Part shown: one piece after another, positions 37,294 through 45,465 of the stretch
How positions within the stretch are numbered: the stretch's first letter is position 1
Layout: the number at the start of each line of letters is the position of its first letter
Assembly (NCBI RefSeq): GCF_000196495.1
Contig: NC_011313.1
Location: 310,001-374,000, forward strand
DNA length: 64,000 nucleotides
DNA from: Aliivibrio salmonicida LFI1238
Lineage (GTDB): Bacteria > Pseudomonadota > Gammaproteobacteria > Enterobacterales > Vibrionaceae
Reading direction: 5' to 3'
Made by a program: the position numbers and the translations under genes
The notes under the pieces: generated by a model
The model's input: the letters and a program-made list of their open reading frames with translations, nothing else
What the model was told of the DNA's origin: nothing
Databases searched by the model: none

Positions 37294-39404
37294 TACAAGG
37301 CTCCTATTAGGGCAACCGTAGCGACGATTTGGAAAACATCTTTAATCCCAACGCGCACTTGTTCCATTAGGCTTTCGTCTTTATTCGGGATATAAATGGT
37401 GTCTCCGGCTCTTAGGACGGGAATACTTCTAAAATTGGCCGTTCGGCTAAATTCAACAAGGTCAAAGGTTCTTGCTTGGCCTTTATCTAATGCGTGATTC
37501 ACGACACTGATTTTTTCAAGATAAGCGACATCGCTTGGGCCACCCGCTTCGGCCAGTAAATCTAATAAGGTCATTGAGTCATTAAAGCGGTAACGACCGG
37601 GTTTATTAATCGCTCCTAGTACTCGAATCGTACTTTCTTTACTTTCATCTATCCACGCTCTATTTTTCTCTGGAATGTAGATGGTGTCGCCCGTTTTTAC
37701 GATAGGAAGCAGGGATTCATCACCGGTTTCAAAATACAATGCTAAGTTTAGTTTACTCACTTTTGCGTACGTTTTATCACGATGGGTGACACGAATGTTA
37801 TGAATGTCGGCATCCATCGTTGGGCCATCTGCGGCGGATAGAATATCTAAAAAGTGCATCTCATTAGTGAAGCGATAACGACCGGCTGCATTTACTTGAC
37901 CGAATACGTATATAGAGCTGTCTGAACTTTGACGAACCCATTGTGATTTGTTGTCTGATGGATCTTGTGGTAAATCATGAACTCGAATAGTCGCTCCCGC
38001 TCGAATGGTTGGTAATGAAGAATCAGGTTTTCCTTTTGAGATAAATGAATCTAAATTAAACGTATACACTTGGTTGTTACCATCACTGTCGGGCGTGACG
38101 ATTTCAATTCGAGTGGTGTCGCCTCGTAAAGTAGGGCCACCCACGTGTGCCAATAAATCCAAAAATGACATTTCATCAGACCATTCGATACGTCCTGGGT
38201 GTTGTACTTCACCTAATACTCGTACTGCGCGACTTGGTGCTATTTTCAACCATGATTTTTCATTCATGTCTGTTTTTTCAGGAACAAAAATCGCATCTCC
38301 GGCTGAAATCGGCGGGGGTCTTTGGTAGTTGGTGCCTTCGGTATAACCTGATAAATCAAAATTGATCACAACGCCATTTGATTTGATAACACGAATTTGG
38401 CGAGACTCTGCAAATCGAGTTGGGCCACCGGCATTTGCTAGGATATCCATAAACGTTGCGCCTTTTTTCCCCTCAAACGCTCCCGGTTTTGCTACCTCAC
38501 CCATGACATAGACCATGTTTGAGCCTGATTTAATTTCTTCTTCTTGTTTAGGAACAAAGATCGTTGAACCTACTTCAAGTGGTGGCAATAAGCTGTCATC
38601 TCCAGTATCTAAATAGCGTTTTAGATTGAACAGAGCAGGTTTGTTTTTTGAAATAACTCGAATTTGTTCTACACCTGCATAACGGGTGACGCCACCAGCA
38701 CGCATTAATACATCGACAAGGTTTGTGCCTGCTTTGTAAGAGAAAGTCCCCGGTGCATTTACTTCGCCAAATACTTTGATCGCTTTTTTACCATCAGCAG
38801 CATCACCCGCTTGAGACAATTTAGATGGGTCAAATTCTTGTTCGATATTGCCCACCATTGGAGAGGCTGGGATAAACAGGGTATCTAATGATTGAAGAGA
38901 AGGAAGTAACGTTTGATCCCCTGAGTCCAAAAATGCTTTGTAATTAAAGGTTGTTACTTTGTTTGAACGACGAAGTTGTAAGCGGTTAAGTTGGGCACCT
39001 GAGCGTAGCCCCCCAGCGGCATACAAGGCCAATTGAACGGAATCACCATCTGATAATGTGTATTCACCCGGTTGTTTTACATAACCTTGAATATTAATGA
39101 TTAACTGACGTTTACTGATGAATACTTGTAGGTTACGCAAGTCTTGCAATATGGTTTTTAAACGTAGAGTTACACTTGATACCATTTGAGCTTCGGTTTT
39201 CCCTGCGACAAATAGAGGACCGATTTCAGGTAAAATAACGCGTCCTTGTTTATCTACTTGGAACGCTTTATTTAGCGATTCTTCACCAGGTAGCATGATG
39301 GTAATTACATCTCCGACGCGAACGGCATCATCGACAGTTTTTGAATGCACCATTGAGACAGTAGAGAACAAAATGGTGATAAGTAGAATATGAAGAATAC
39401 GCAT
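37293..39404 (-). CDS. sypC: SypC: Wza-type outer-membrane polysaccharide exporter with six SLBB-like repeats
   Basis: This is a 703-aa export protein. A signal peptide (MRILHILLITILFSTVSMVHS) is followed by the poly_export domain (DVITIMLPGEESLNKAFQVD) and six SLBB-like repeats, each opening with a motif like VxVxGEVxxPGxF (for example IKVFGEVNAPGTF, VYVMGEVAKPGAF, VRVLGEVQHPGR, IYVFGQVNAAGR, IRVLGAINKPGR). Normal Wza proteins have two or three SLBB repeats in about 380 aa, so this one is nearly double length. It forms the outer-membrane channel for Syp. No lipobox is visible. Confidence 0.92.
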   Translation of the reverse strand: MRILHILLITILFSTVSMVHSKTVDDAVRVGDVITIMLPGEESLNKAFQVDKQGRVILPEIGPLFVAGKTEAQMVSSVTLRLKTILQDLRNLQVFISKRQLIINIQGYVKQPGEYTLSDGDSVQLALYAAGGLRSGAQLNRLQLRRSNKVTTFNYKAFLDSGDQTLLPSLQSLDTLFIPASPMVGNIEQEFDPSKLSQAGDAADGKKAIKVFGEVNAPGTFSYKAGTNLVDVLMRAGGVTRYAGVEQIRVISKNKPALFNLKRYLDTGDDSLLPPLEVGSTIFVPKQEEEIKSGSNMVYVMGEVAKPGAFEGKKGATFMDILANAGGPTRFAESRQIRVIKSNGVVINFDLSGYTEGTNYQRPPPISAGDAIFVPEKTDMNEKSWLKIAPSRAVRVLGEVQHPGRIEWSDEMSFLDLLAHVGGPTLRGDTTRIEIVTPDSDGNNQVYTFNLDSFISKGKPDSSLPTIRAGATIRVHDLPQDPSDNKSQWVRQSSDSSIYVFGQVNAAGRYRFTNEMHFLDILSAADGPTMDADIHNIRVTHRDKTYAKVSKLNLALYFETGDESLLPIVKTGDTIYIPEKNRAWIDESKESTIRVLGAINKPGRYRFNDSMTLLDLLAEAGGPSDVAYLEKISVVNHALDKGQARTFDLVEFSRTANFRSIPVLRAGDTIYIPNKDESLMEQVRVGIKDVFQIVATVALIGAL

Positions 39405-39418
39405 GATCTTGTCCTCTT

Positions 39419-40231
39419 TTATTGTCCAAGTTCTAAAGGTTGGTCGAGTTCTAATAACTCAATGGTGACTCGGCGGTTGGTTAGTCTTACGTGAGGCTCT
39501 GTTCCTTCAAAATAAGGATCATTGGATCCAACGGCATCGACATGTATGCGATTTAACGCAAGACCAAAAATACTTAAATAACGTTTTACTTGTTTCGCTC
39601 GTTCAATGGCGAGTTCTTGATTGCCATCTTCTTCGCCAATGGCGTCAGCGTGACCGGTGATCAGTAATTTGAAATCTTCGTGTTTTTTTAATAACTGTGA
39701 AGCTTCAGATAAATTAACCACGTATTTTGGGTTTAGTTCAGCCGAGTTAAAAGCAAATTGATTGTCTTTGTTTAAAAGATCATAAATTTTTTGTGCTAAC
39801 TCGATGTCTGAATTACCCGAATTTGAATCAGAAGGTGGCTGACAGGTTTCTTGTCTTTTTACGTAATCTAATTGGCGTTCGAGTCGAGCTAATAGATTTC
39901 GTTGAATGATAAGGTCATTGGCTGCATCCAGTTGTAATCCGCCTTCAAGCTCACGTGCAATACGCGCTTCGTTCTGTTTTGCTTGATGAACGGTTGCCGG
40001 AAAACACCATTCCGCTTTTTCTAAGATAAGAATATCGAGATGACGAGCAGCAAGCTCCCAATCAAAACGTAATCCATGTTCTGGGCCTAATGGTTGGTCT
40101 GGCATCACTGGAGAGAATGCGGCTTGAGGATAATTTTCTGCTTCGCCACCTTCACCCGGTTCAGCGAATGAGGTACATCCTGAAACAGCAAGAAATCCAA
40201 AGCTTAGAATGAGCAATTGTTGTCTGTTCAT
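39419..40231 (-). CDS. sypB: SypB: OmpA-domain lipoprotein
   Basis: This is a 270-aa outer-membrane lipoprotein. The lipobox FLAVSGC follows a short signal peptide, then a region of coiled-coil helix and a C-terminal OmpA-like peptidoglycan-binding domain (LNPKYVVNLSEASQLLKKHE, ITGHADAIGEEDGNQELAIERAKQVKRYL, with the N-x2-R motif TNRRV). It probably anchors the export apparatus to the cell wall. ATG 40231 is chosen for its GGAGAG 8 nt upstream. Confidence 0.92.
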   Translation of the reverse strand: MNRQQLLILSFGFLAVSGCTSFAEPGEGGEAENYPQAAFSPVMPDQPLGPEHGLRFDWELAARHLDILILEKAEWCFPATVHQAKQNEARIARELEGGLQLDAANDLIIQRNLLARLERQLDYVKRQETCQPPSDSNSGNSDIELAQKIYDLLNKDNQFAFNSAELNPKYVVNLSEASQLLKKHEDFKLLITGHADAIGEEDGNQELAIERAKQVKRYLSIFGLALNRIHVDAVGSNDPYFEGTEPHVRLTNRRVTIELLELDQPLELGQ

Positions 40232-40281
40232 GATACGGCTCTCCATGTGATTGACTGTCCATTATTCAAACTAAATGGCAG

Positions 40282-40599
40282 TTAGTGTGTAGGGCTATTT
40301 ACTGGAATTGCATTTTCAATGCGTAACAATTTAAGTAACTCTAAGGGTTGGCCATGCGCATTTTGAATTTGCATTGTGCGTTCTTTTTCGACCAATCGTT
40401 TGTATAAATACACAATGGCACCGATACCAGAAGAGTCTAAAAACGCCACTTGAGCGAGGTCGATATGTACTTGTCTGTGCTCTTGCTCAATGACTTCATC
40501 GATGGTTGGTTGAATATCTCGACAACCGACTGCATCCATATCCCCTTGAACTGATAGCACTAAGGTATTGGTGTTAGATTCAAATTGATGTAGTTCCAT
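40282..40599 (-). CDS. sypA: SypA: STAS-domain regulator
   Basis: This is a 105-aa single STAS domain. The conserved phospho-site loop FLDSSGIGAI places Ser56 in DSSG, the residue phosphorylated by SypE in V. fischeri (established). Unphosphorylated SypA promotes biofilm downstream of transcription. First gene of the locus; sypB follows 50 bp later. GGAGC precedes the ATG. Confidence 0.95.
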   Translation of the reverse strand: MELHQFESNTNTLVLSVQGDMDAVGCRDIQPTIDEVIEQEHRQVHIDLAQVAFLDSSGIGAIVYLYKRLVEKERTMQIQNAHGQPLELLKLLRIENAIPVNSPTH

Positions 40600-40647
40600 A
40601 ATAAGCTCCTAAGAATAAATCTATGTTGTGTTGATAGGTTGAATAGA

Positions 40648-40663
40648 GCAGTAAGCGTGCCAA
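40648..40663 (-). promoter_or_regulatory. Sigma-54 promoter of sypA
   Basis: Read on the minus strand: TTGGCACGCTTACTGC, correct GG-to-GC spacing, about 50 bp before sypA. Confidence 0.85.
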
Positions 40664-40700
40664 TAAATATAATTTATATATTTCAACTATTTATATTTAA

Positions 40701-40715
40701 TTATCAATTTGACAA
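40701..40715. promoter_or_regulatory. SypG-like element 1 in the sypA upstream region
   Basis: TTATCAATTTGACAA matches TTCTCAAATTGAGAA at 12 of 15 positions; about 40 bp upstream of the sypA promoter. Confidence 0.55.
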
Positions 40716-40733
40716 TCGGTTTATTAACGTCTG

Positions 40734-40748
40734 TTCTCAATTTGCAAT
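40734..40748. promoter_or_regulatory. SypG-like element 2 in the sypA upstream region
   Basis: TTCTCAATTTGCAAT keeps the left half-site TTCTCA; 33 bp (three turns) from element 1. Confidence 0.5.
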
Positions 40749-40948
40749 GCAGTTTGCATCATTATAAAAAGAGAAAGAATAAGACGAAGAATTGAGTAAG
40801 CATGAAAAAGGGAATATTTCATTTTTGAATGTGATGACTTGATGTAAATAATGAATAAAAATGGTTTTTATTTGGATGCAAAATGATTTTTATTATAGTA
40901 ATGATTAAGTTATCATTAATTTTAAGCTTAATATACAACAAGTTAAAT

Positions 40949-40964
40949 TTGGCACGGCTTTTGA
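40949..40964 (+). promoter_or_regulatory. Sigma-54-like promoter of the LruC-domain gene
   Basis: TTGGCACGGCTTTTGA: perfect -24 element and a -12 element TTTGA, with GA for GC as in the sypM promoter. It lies about 40 bp before the ATG at 41006. Confidence 0.65.
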
Positions 40965-41005
40965 ATGATCAGTAATTAGAACATCATAACTAGAAGGGAC
41001 AAGCT

Positions 41006-43117
41006 ATGTATCTATTTATCCGGTTACTTTTTTTAACGACAGTATTATTGAGCCCAAAAGTCTTTGCGGTTGCTTTTGATTCATGCCCAAGTAAGGCGTA
41101 TTTATTCCAAGGCAAACCTGTTTCAGTTTATGGTATTAATTTAGTTACTGGAACAAACAGTTTATTACAAAATGATACTGGATTGCCTTCAAATATAAAT
41201 GGGGTCGGTTTTAATGAAACTGATCGATATATATACGGGTATGACACAACCAATTATACAATTGTTCGTTTAGGACAAAATTTCCAAGCAACAACCTTGA
41301 ATGTTAGTGGACTTCCTTCTGATAAAACCTTTTATGTAGGGGATGTTTATCAACATCATTATTACGTTTATAGAAGTGGCACTGGTTTCTATAAAATTGA
41401 TCTGTCTCCTTTAGATAGTAATGTTAATGCCACACTCACTGCAGATTTAATTACGTCGACAGCGTCTGTGAGCTTAACGGATTTTGCTTTCCACCCAAGC
41501 AATGATCACTTATATGGTGTGGATAATGGCAGCGGTGGTTTGTATGAGTTTGATATTTCTACTGGAGCGGCAACGTATATTGGTGATACAGGAGAAACCG
41601 GTACGTTTGGTGCGATGTATTTTGATGTAGATGGTTATCTGTATCTTTCACGCAACCAAGATGGCCAAGTGTATCGTGTTGATTTATCTTCTCAAGCGAT
41701 CATCGATTCTGGCACAGTTCCTGCGATTAAATTCGCTGATGGTCCTTTTTCTAGCCAAAATGATGGAGCTCGATGTGCTAATGCCCCTTTGATTGATACT
41801 GATGAACCAGCAACGATTGATTTTGGTGATGCACCAGACAGTTATGGTTCGACGCTTGCGTCTAATGGAGCACGTCATGCTTTGGATAGTATCACTTGGT
41901 TAGGTAGCAGTGTAGATGGCGATTATTATGCCGCTCAATCACCTGACTCGGACGATACAATTACCAGTGATGATGAAGATGGGGTTGGGTTTGTGACTGC
42001 GCTAGAACCTGGACTTGATTCTGTGATTACAGTGACAGCATCTACTTCAGGGCTGTTATCTGCATGGTTCGATTGGAACGGTGATGGTGACTTTGCCGAT
42101 GAAGGTGAACAAGCGATTACAGATAAAGCATTAGTTTCAGGAAATCATAATCTTATTATCCCTGTTCCATTTGATGCCACTGTCGGCGCGACATGGACAA
42201 GATTTCGTTTCAGTCAACAAACTGGGCTAGCCTACTATGGTGGCTCAACATCTGGTGAGGTGGAAGATCATGTCATTACGATTGTTGATGCAAATACAAC
42301 ACAACGTCATTTCCCATCAGAAAGTGGCTACGTTACGTTAGCTTATGAAGATAATTGGCCTGAAACCGCTGATTATGATATGAATGATTTAGTTTTAAGA
42401 TACCGAATCACTGAGGTTCTAAAAGGTGGAGAAGTGGCTAAAGTGATTGTTAGCGGTAAATTAGCAGCGGTTGGTGCAAGTTACCACAGTGGCTTTGCTG
42501 TTAGGTTGCTAGGTATAGATGCCACTAATATTGATTCTGAAAAAACACGTTTATATTTCAACTCTGTACTTCAAAGTGGTTCCTCGCAAGAGTCGGGTAT
42601 GAATGAAGCCAGTTTCATACTAATTAACGATGCGATTAATGTCTCTAGTTATGATTGTTCTTACTTTAGAACGAGTAACGAGTGTAGAGAGGATATGGGG
42701 CTTGAATTTGAGTTGCAATTTAGTTTAATCACCCCTGTTGTTACGACGAGTATGCCAGCGATGCCATATGACCCATTCTTGTTTGCAACCCCCGGGTATT
42801 ATCATGGACCAAGCTTTGCACAAGCGCCAGGACGAGATTACGAAGTACATCTAGCTGATCAGGCCCCAACTGAGTTATTTAATACTGAGTTTTACCAATT
42901 GGCTCAAGATACAAGTGATGCAAGCACTGATCGATACTTTAAAACAAGCAACAATATGCCATGGGCGCTGCTTATTTACGATGAATGGCAATGGCCGAGA
43001 GAACGAGTAGATTTAACCACGTCATACCCCGACTTTGCTGACTATACAACGTCTGGTGGAGCAACGAATACCGACTGGTATGAAAGCAGCAATGCAACAG
43101 CCAATAAATGTTATTAA
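41006..43117 (+). CDS. Secreted LruC-domain protein with GEVED domain
   Basis: This is a 703-aa exported protein. Signal peptide (MYLFIRLLFLTTVLLSPKVFA), then a region of repeated beta strands with SxxLYGVDNGSGGLYEFD-like motifs (about residues 25-255, propeller-like), a GEVED domain (about 265-430; AWFDWNGDGDFADEGEQA and SGEVEDHVI), and a C-terminal LruC domain (about 430-700; LAYEDNWPETADYDMNDLVLRY, GYYHGPSFAQAPGRDYEVHL). LruC-domain proteins are surface or secreted proteins of unproven function in Leptospira, Vibrio and Bacteroidetes. The sigma-54-like promoter shared region with sypA suggests a role in the Syp matrix. AGAAGGGAC precedes the start. Confidence 0.85.
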   Translation: MYLFIRLLFLTTVLLSPKVFAVAFDSCPSKAYLFQGKPVSVYGINLVTGTNSLLQNDTGLPSNINGVGFNETDRYIYGYDTTNYTIVRLGQNFQATTLNVSGLPSDKTFYVGDVYQHHYYVYRSGTGFYKIDLSPLDSNVNATLTADLITSTASVSLTDFAFHPSNDHLYGVDNGSGGLYEFDISTGAATYIGDTGETGTFGAMYFDVDGYLYLSRNQDGQVYRVDLSSQAIIDSGTVPAIKFADGPFSSQNDGARCANAPLIDTDEPATIDFGDAPDSYGSTLASNGARHALDSITWLGSSVDGDYYAAQSPDSDDTITSDDEDGVGFVTALEPGLDSVITVTASTSGLLSAWFDWNGDGDFADEGEQAITDKALVSGNHNLIIPVPFDATVGATWTRFRFSQQTGLAYYGGSTSGEVEDHVITIVDANTTQRHFPSESGYVTLAYEDNWPETADYDMNDLVLRYRITEVLKGGEVAKVIVSGKLAAVGASYHSGFAVRLLGIDATNIDSEKTRLYFNSVLQSGSSQESGMNEASFILINDAINVSSYDCSYFRTSNECREDMGLEFELQFSLITPVVTTSMPAMPYDPFLFATPGYYHGPSFAQAPGRDYEVHLADQAPTELFNTEFYQLAQDTSDASTDRYFKTSNNMPWALLIYDEWQWPRERVDLTTSYPDFADYTTSGGATNTDWYESSNATANKCY

Positions 43118-43131
43118 GAGAGGGCGTTATT

Positions 43132-43623
43132 ATGAAAAAGGTAATTATTATAACTATGGCGTCACTGTTCTTAATGGCTTGTAGTGACAGCGGTGGGAGT
43201 TCAAGCTCTGGTGGAGCAAGTGTTGGAGGAGCAACGCCTGATGCTGGAGGGACGGGCAGTGATGCCTCTCCTTCACCTATCGATCAACCCGTCACGGTAA
43301 AAACACAAGATTTGGTTGCACCGGAGGGATTTTCATTTAACCCTGTAGAAAGTCAACGACTCGTTGTTAATTTAAGCGGTTCGCTGCCTGCAAGAGCGCA
43401 TCTTTCGGTTTACTCTTCGTTTACTGAAAATGCAGAAGGTGGATTTTCAGTCGACCATGGCAGCAAGGTCATTGATGTCCCTGTTGTTAATGGGGTGGCT
43501 GATATTGAATTTTCGATTGCAGACAACATGGCGACCAGTATTGCTGAAATTTGGTTATACGATGGAAGCTCGCCACTTCAAAGAGAGTTTACCATTGCCG
43601 GTTCTGAGTGGGAATGGAATTAA
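43132..43623 (+). CDS. Small outer-membrane lipoprotein with LruC-gene partner
   Basis: This is a 163-aa lipoprotein: signal peptide with lipobox LFLMAC, then a Gly/Ser-rich linker (about residues 20-55) and a beta-rich domain. The linker suggests a flexible tether. Start 43132 has GAGGG 7 nt upstream. It follows the LruC gene by 14 bp, so it is co-transcribed and may anchor or partner the LruC protein. No known family is recognised. Confidence 0.8.
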   Translation: MKKVIIITMASLFLMACSDSGGSSSSGGASVGGATPDAGGTGSDASPSPIDQPVTVKTQDLVAPEGFSFNPVESQRLVVNLSGSLPARAHLSVYSSFTENAEGGFSVDHGSKVIDVPVVNGVADIEFSIADNMATSIAEIWLYDGSSPLQREFTIAGSEWEWN

Positions 43624-43694
43624 TCATTACAGCCTTAGCAGAATGTGTCCCTTTTTGTTAAGGCTATTTTGTTAGAATGAAGATGCTTAATAAG

Positions 43695-43727
43695 AAAAAG
43701 GCCACGTTGTATAACGTGGCCTTTTTT
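43695..43727. terminator. Bidirectional terminator between convergent genes
   Basis: AAAAAGGCCACGTT (43695-43708) pairs with AACGTGGCCTTTTTT (43713-43727) around a 4-nt loop. It serves the lipoprotein gene and the opposing response regulator gene. Confidence 0.93.
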
Positions 43728-45462
43728 ATACTGAGAGAGAAAGCTGATATCGCTTATCTAAAACCGAATGAGATTGATTGGGGTAAATAACATGAGCAAG
43801 GTTGTTGCTGTCAAATTCTGAAATAAAGTTTGGGTTTGCATGAAGAAAGCTAAGTACATTGTCTCTTCGCTGCATTAAATCATGAGAGAGAGGCATGTCT
43901 TTAACAAGATTAATTGCAGTACCAAGAAGACTTGGATTATCTAAACTTAACGCCACATAAGACTCAAGCAAGCCAATACAAAGCTCTGAAGAGTAAGGGT
44001 AGTTATTACGTTCGGTTTCATAACTTGTAAGGGCTTCTTTGGGATCCGTTTCTTTTAGGGTGTTCGCGTTATTAATCGTAGTAGACAGCCTTGATATAGA
44101 TTGTTTAAGTTGTGGATCTTGCTTTAATAGCACTAATAGTTCAGAACAATAAACATTAAAATATTTCTTAGTTTTTAAGACATACTCAACTTTTTCTATT
44201 AGCCAAATATCCCCAAAGAAAAGTAATAAATACAACAATTCAATTAAGATAACGGTGTTTAGTTCATGAAGATTATCATAAAAAGGTGCGGTGACTTTTA
44301 GAGTATTGAGCTTCGCTGTGACGATGTCGCCATCCTGAATGTATTTCTTACAGAGAGAATAATTGTATAAAATATTGAGTTGTACTTTTTGTCTGTCCGT
44401 TAGACGGTATTCAATGCGTCTTGCGATGTTTTTTTGTTCTAGAATGAGTTGATTTTTATCTGTTTCAGAAATTGAATTATGAATATAACTATTAAAATAA
44501 TTAAAGCATTCCGCCGCATAACTGCACCAATTACTGTCGGCAATAGGTAAGTGGTTCGCGAGTGAATGACTGGCTTTAAGAAATACGGGTTTGTTGTTGC
44601 AAATAAGCGCTAAATTTAAGGTTTGAAGCGCACGATGGGGGATGCTTGGGGTAAGGCTTAATACTTGTAATGAGGCGTTTAGCGCTTCTTCATAATTTTT
44701 ATGGTTGCATTGTATGTCAGATAAAAAATCGAGTGCTTGAGTGAATAAAGGCTGTTTTTTAGACAGTGCAATCGCTCTTTTTAAAATCTCGTTCTTAGAG
44801 GTCGTATTTCTTTCATCCTCAAGTTTTAGTTGAGCTAATATGTAGTTTTTCCTATTTTTAAACTGAGGTTGTTCACAGAGTGATGAGAGTTTTTCTTTAT
44901 CATGAGTCATTAAAAAATTGATTAAAAATAAGTCCAACTCATGAATGTTTTTTTCTGAAATTAACTGGATCGAGAGAGTAAGTAACTCATCATAACGACG
45001 CTCATCAAGTAACGAATATAACCTTTTAAATATATTATATTCTTGATAAGCATTGCTTATTTTATTATGTAAATTTGATTTGCTGATTGGCTTACATAAG
45101 TAATCCCCATTACCTTTTGATAGGGTACTCAAGACCGTTTGTGTGGAGTGATCTCCTGATATGGTAATCACACGAGTTGATGGAGAAATAAATCCTTTCT
45201 CTCGTAGTAAGTCATAAAGCTCAGATCCATTGAGTCTTTGATCTAAGTGATAATCGATAAACAGCAATGAATAATTACGTTTAGCACATTTCTTTATGGC
45301 TTCCTGATATGAACTTGCTTTTTCAACTCGAGTAAAACCCAACTGAAAGAGCAGTTTTTTTAAAAACATAGAGGCAACTTGACAGTTATCGACTATCAAT
45401 ATCGAGAGTTTATCTTTTCCTTGTATATATTGTTGTTTTGAGGTGATTCTGTCCATGGTCAC
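43726..45462 (-). CDS. Response regulator with helical-repeat output domain
   Basis: This is a 578-aa protein. The N-terminal receiver (about residues 18-140) has the acceptor Asp in LLFIDYHL and the Lys in CKPISKS. The long C-terminal part (about 150-560) is all-helical with TPR-like repeats (for example KKQPLFTQALDFLSDIQCNHK, NYEEALNASLQVL), and no DNA-binding or enzyme domain is seen. It probably signals through protein-protein contact. The hybrid kinase gene ends 3 bp upstream, so the two form a pair. Confidence 0.85.
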   Translation of the reverse strand: MTMDRITSKQQYIQGKDKLSILIVDNCQVASMFLKKLLFQLGFTRVEKASSYQEAIKKCAKRNYSLLFIDYHLDQRLNGSELYDLLREKGFISPSTRVITISGDHSTQTVLSTLSKGNGDYLCKPISKSNLHNKISNAYQEYNIFKRLYSLLDERRYDELLTLSIQLISEKNIHELDLFLINFLMTHDKEKLSSLCEQPQFKNRKNYILAQLKLEDERNTTSKNEILKRAIALSKKQPLFTQALDFLSDIQCNHKNYEEALNASLQVLSLTPSIPHRALQTLNLALICNNKPVFLKASHSLANHLPIADSNWCSYAAECFNYFNSYIHNSISETDKNQLILEQKNIARRIEYRLTDRQKVQLNILYNYSLCKKYIQDGDIVTAKLNTLKVTAPFYDNLHELNTVILIELLYLLLFFGDIWLIEKVEYVLKTKKYFNVYCSELLVLLKQDPQLKQSISRLSTTINNANTLKETDPKEALTSYETERNNYPYSSELCIGLLESYVALSLDNPSLLGTAINLVKDMPLSHDLMQRRDNVLSFLHANPNFISEFDSNNLAHVIYPNQSHSVLDKRYQLSLSV

Positions 45463-45465
45463 TTC

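Larger units (their letters stand above)
40600..41005. other. sypA / LruC-gene divergent regulatory region
   Basis: These 406 bp hold no gene. From sypA outward there are a sigma-54 promoter for sypA, two SypG-like elements, an AT-rich stretch, an inverted repeat (TAATGAT-N6-ATCATTA, 40899-40918), a TTAAGCTTAA palindrome (40922-40931) and a plus-strand sigma-54-like promoter at 40949. Confidence 0.8.
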
